From NCBI GenBank assembly GCA_965370965.1, contig CBDUWQ010000082.1, positions 1-15,529 on the forward strand: a stretch of DNA of 15,529 bases. Direction: 5' to 3'. Position numbers and translations under genes: made by a program. This stretch comes from GH45 sp965370965. Lineage in GTDB: Bacteria > Bacteroidota > Bacteroidia > Bacteroidales > SZUA-534. The notes beneath the pieces were generated by a model. That model ran no database searches. It was not told where the DNA came from and was given only the letters and a program-made list of their open reading frames with translations. Positions 15,289 through 15,529 of the stretch are shown here, piece after piece. Within the stretch, counting starts at the first letter, position 1. The number at the start of each line of letters is the position of its first letter.

Positions 15289-15529
15289 CTCAAGTTTCTC
15301 ATTTGCTTTAATGATATGATATTCTGTTGTTTGTAAAATATTCAAAATTATACTTGTTTTAATTACAGTGATTTACAAATTCCATTTTAGATTGTGTTTA
15401 AAAAAGCTTTTTCTTATTAAAACATTTGTGTCTTTGTGGTGGACTTTACTTTTACCATGAAGACACAAAGGCAAAAAAATATTTTTAAATCACAAGCATT
15501 ATGCACACAATCAACTCTTTACATTAATG
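15289..15529. other. Non-coding tail of the window
   Basis: No gene is supported in these 241 bp. They contain the palindrome at 15425-15469. The final three bases are an ATG that could open a plus-strand gene, but nothing downstream is visible to test this. Confidence 0.5.
15425..15469. repeat. Strong palindrome with 16-bp arms
   Basis: TTTGTGTCTTTGTGGT (15425-15440) faces ACCATGAAGACACAAA (15454-15469) around a 13-nt loop. Fourteen of 16 positions are Watson-Crick, and the other two become G-U pairs in a plus-strand RNA, so the arm would be continuous. No T-run follows on either strand, which argues against a simple terminator. I recall AAGACACAAAG-type palindromes as dispersed repeats in genomes, but cannot confirm that here. 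Confidence 0.6.

Overview
The window is chromosomal DNA from a low-GC member of the Bacteroidota, most likely class Bacteroidia. The evidence is the LysM/type I periplasmic-binding-fold protein, the SprB-like repeat in an OmpA-family protein, GyrA and DnaA sequences of the Bacteroidota type, AT-rich spacers without obvious Shine-Dalgarno sites, and several promoters of the Bacteroidota TAnnTTTG type. No phage, transposase, CRISPR array, rRNA or tRNA was seen.

Layout, left to right. Minus strand: the first 58 codons of a DEAD-box RNA helicase behind a long structured leader (1-365); a secreted four-LysM protein with a type I periplasmic-binding fold (449-2563); a 225-bp MITE-like element with perfect 19-bp inverted ends (2610-2834); dnaA with its terminator (2867-4336); an AT-rich spacer (4337-4735); a GT-B glycosyltransferase (4736-5857); a spacer holding a second element with similar ends (5969-6145); a secreted TPR protein with its terminator (6217-7430); gyrA (7707-10217); and a two-gene envelope operon, transcribed OmpA-family gene first (12429-13820), then a helical-repeat/beta-propeller protein (10357-12369). 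Plus strand: msrB (13954-14316) and map (14521-15288), then a non-coding tail with a strong palindrome (15425-15469).

The genes are mostly housekeeping: replication initiation (DnaA), supercoiling (GyrA), RNA remodelling (helicase), protein maturation and repair (methionine aminopeptidase, methionine sulfoxide reductase B) and cell-envelope functions (LysM protein, OmpA-like anchor, propeller protein, glycosyltransferase). The OmpA and propeller pair together carry nearly the same set of domain types as the single-chain type IX secretion protein PorE, which suggests a peptidoglycan-anchored envelope complex; this is inference.

The least ordinary content is in the spacers. Short inverted ends beginning TAACCTG recur in at least five intergenic regions, and an exact 19-bp copy of one such end occurs in two regions about 8.2 kb apart. 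One complete element abuts the predicted promoter of the LysM gene. I did not find a convincing new defence or mobile system; the dispersed element family and the structured helicase leader are the best leads.
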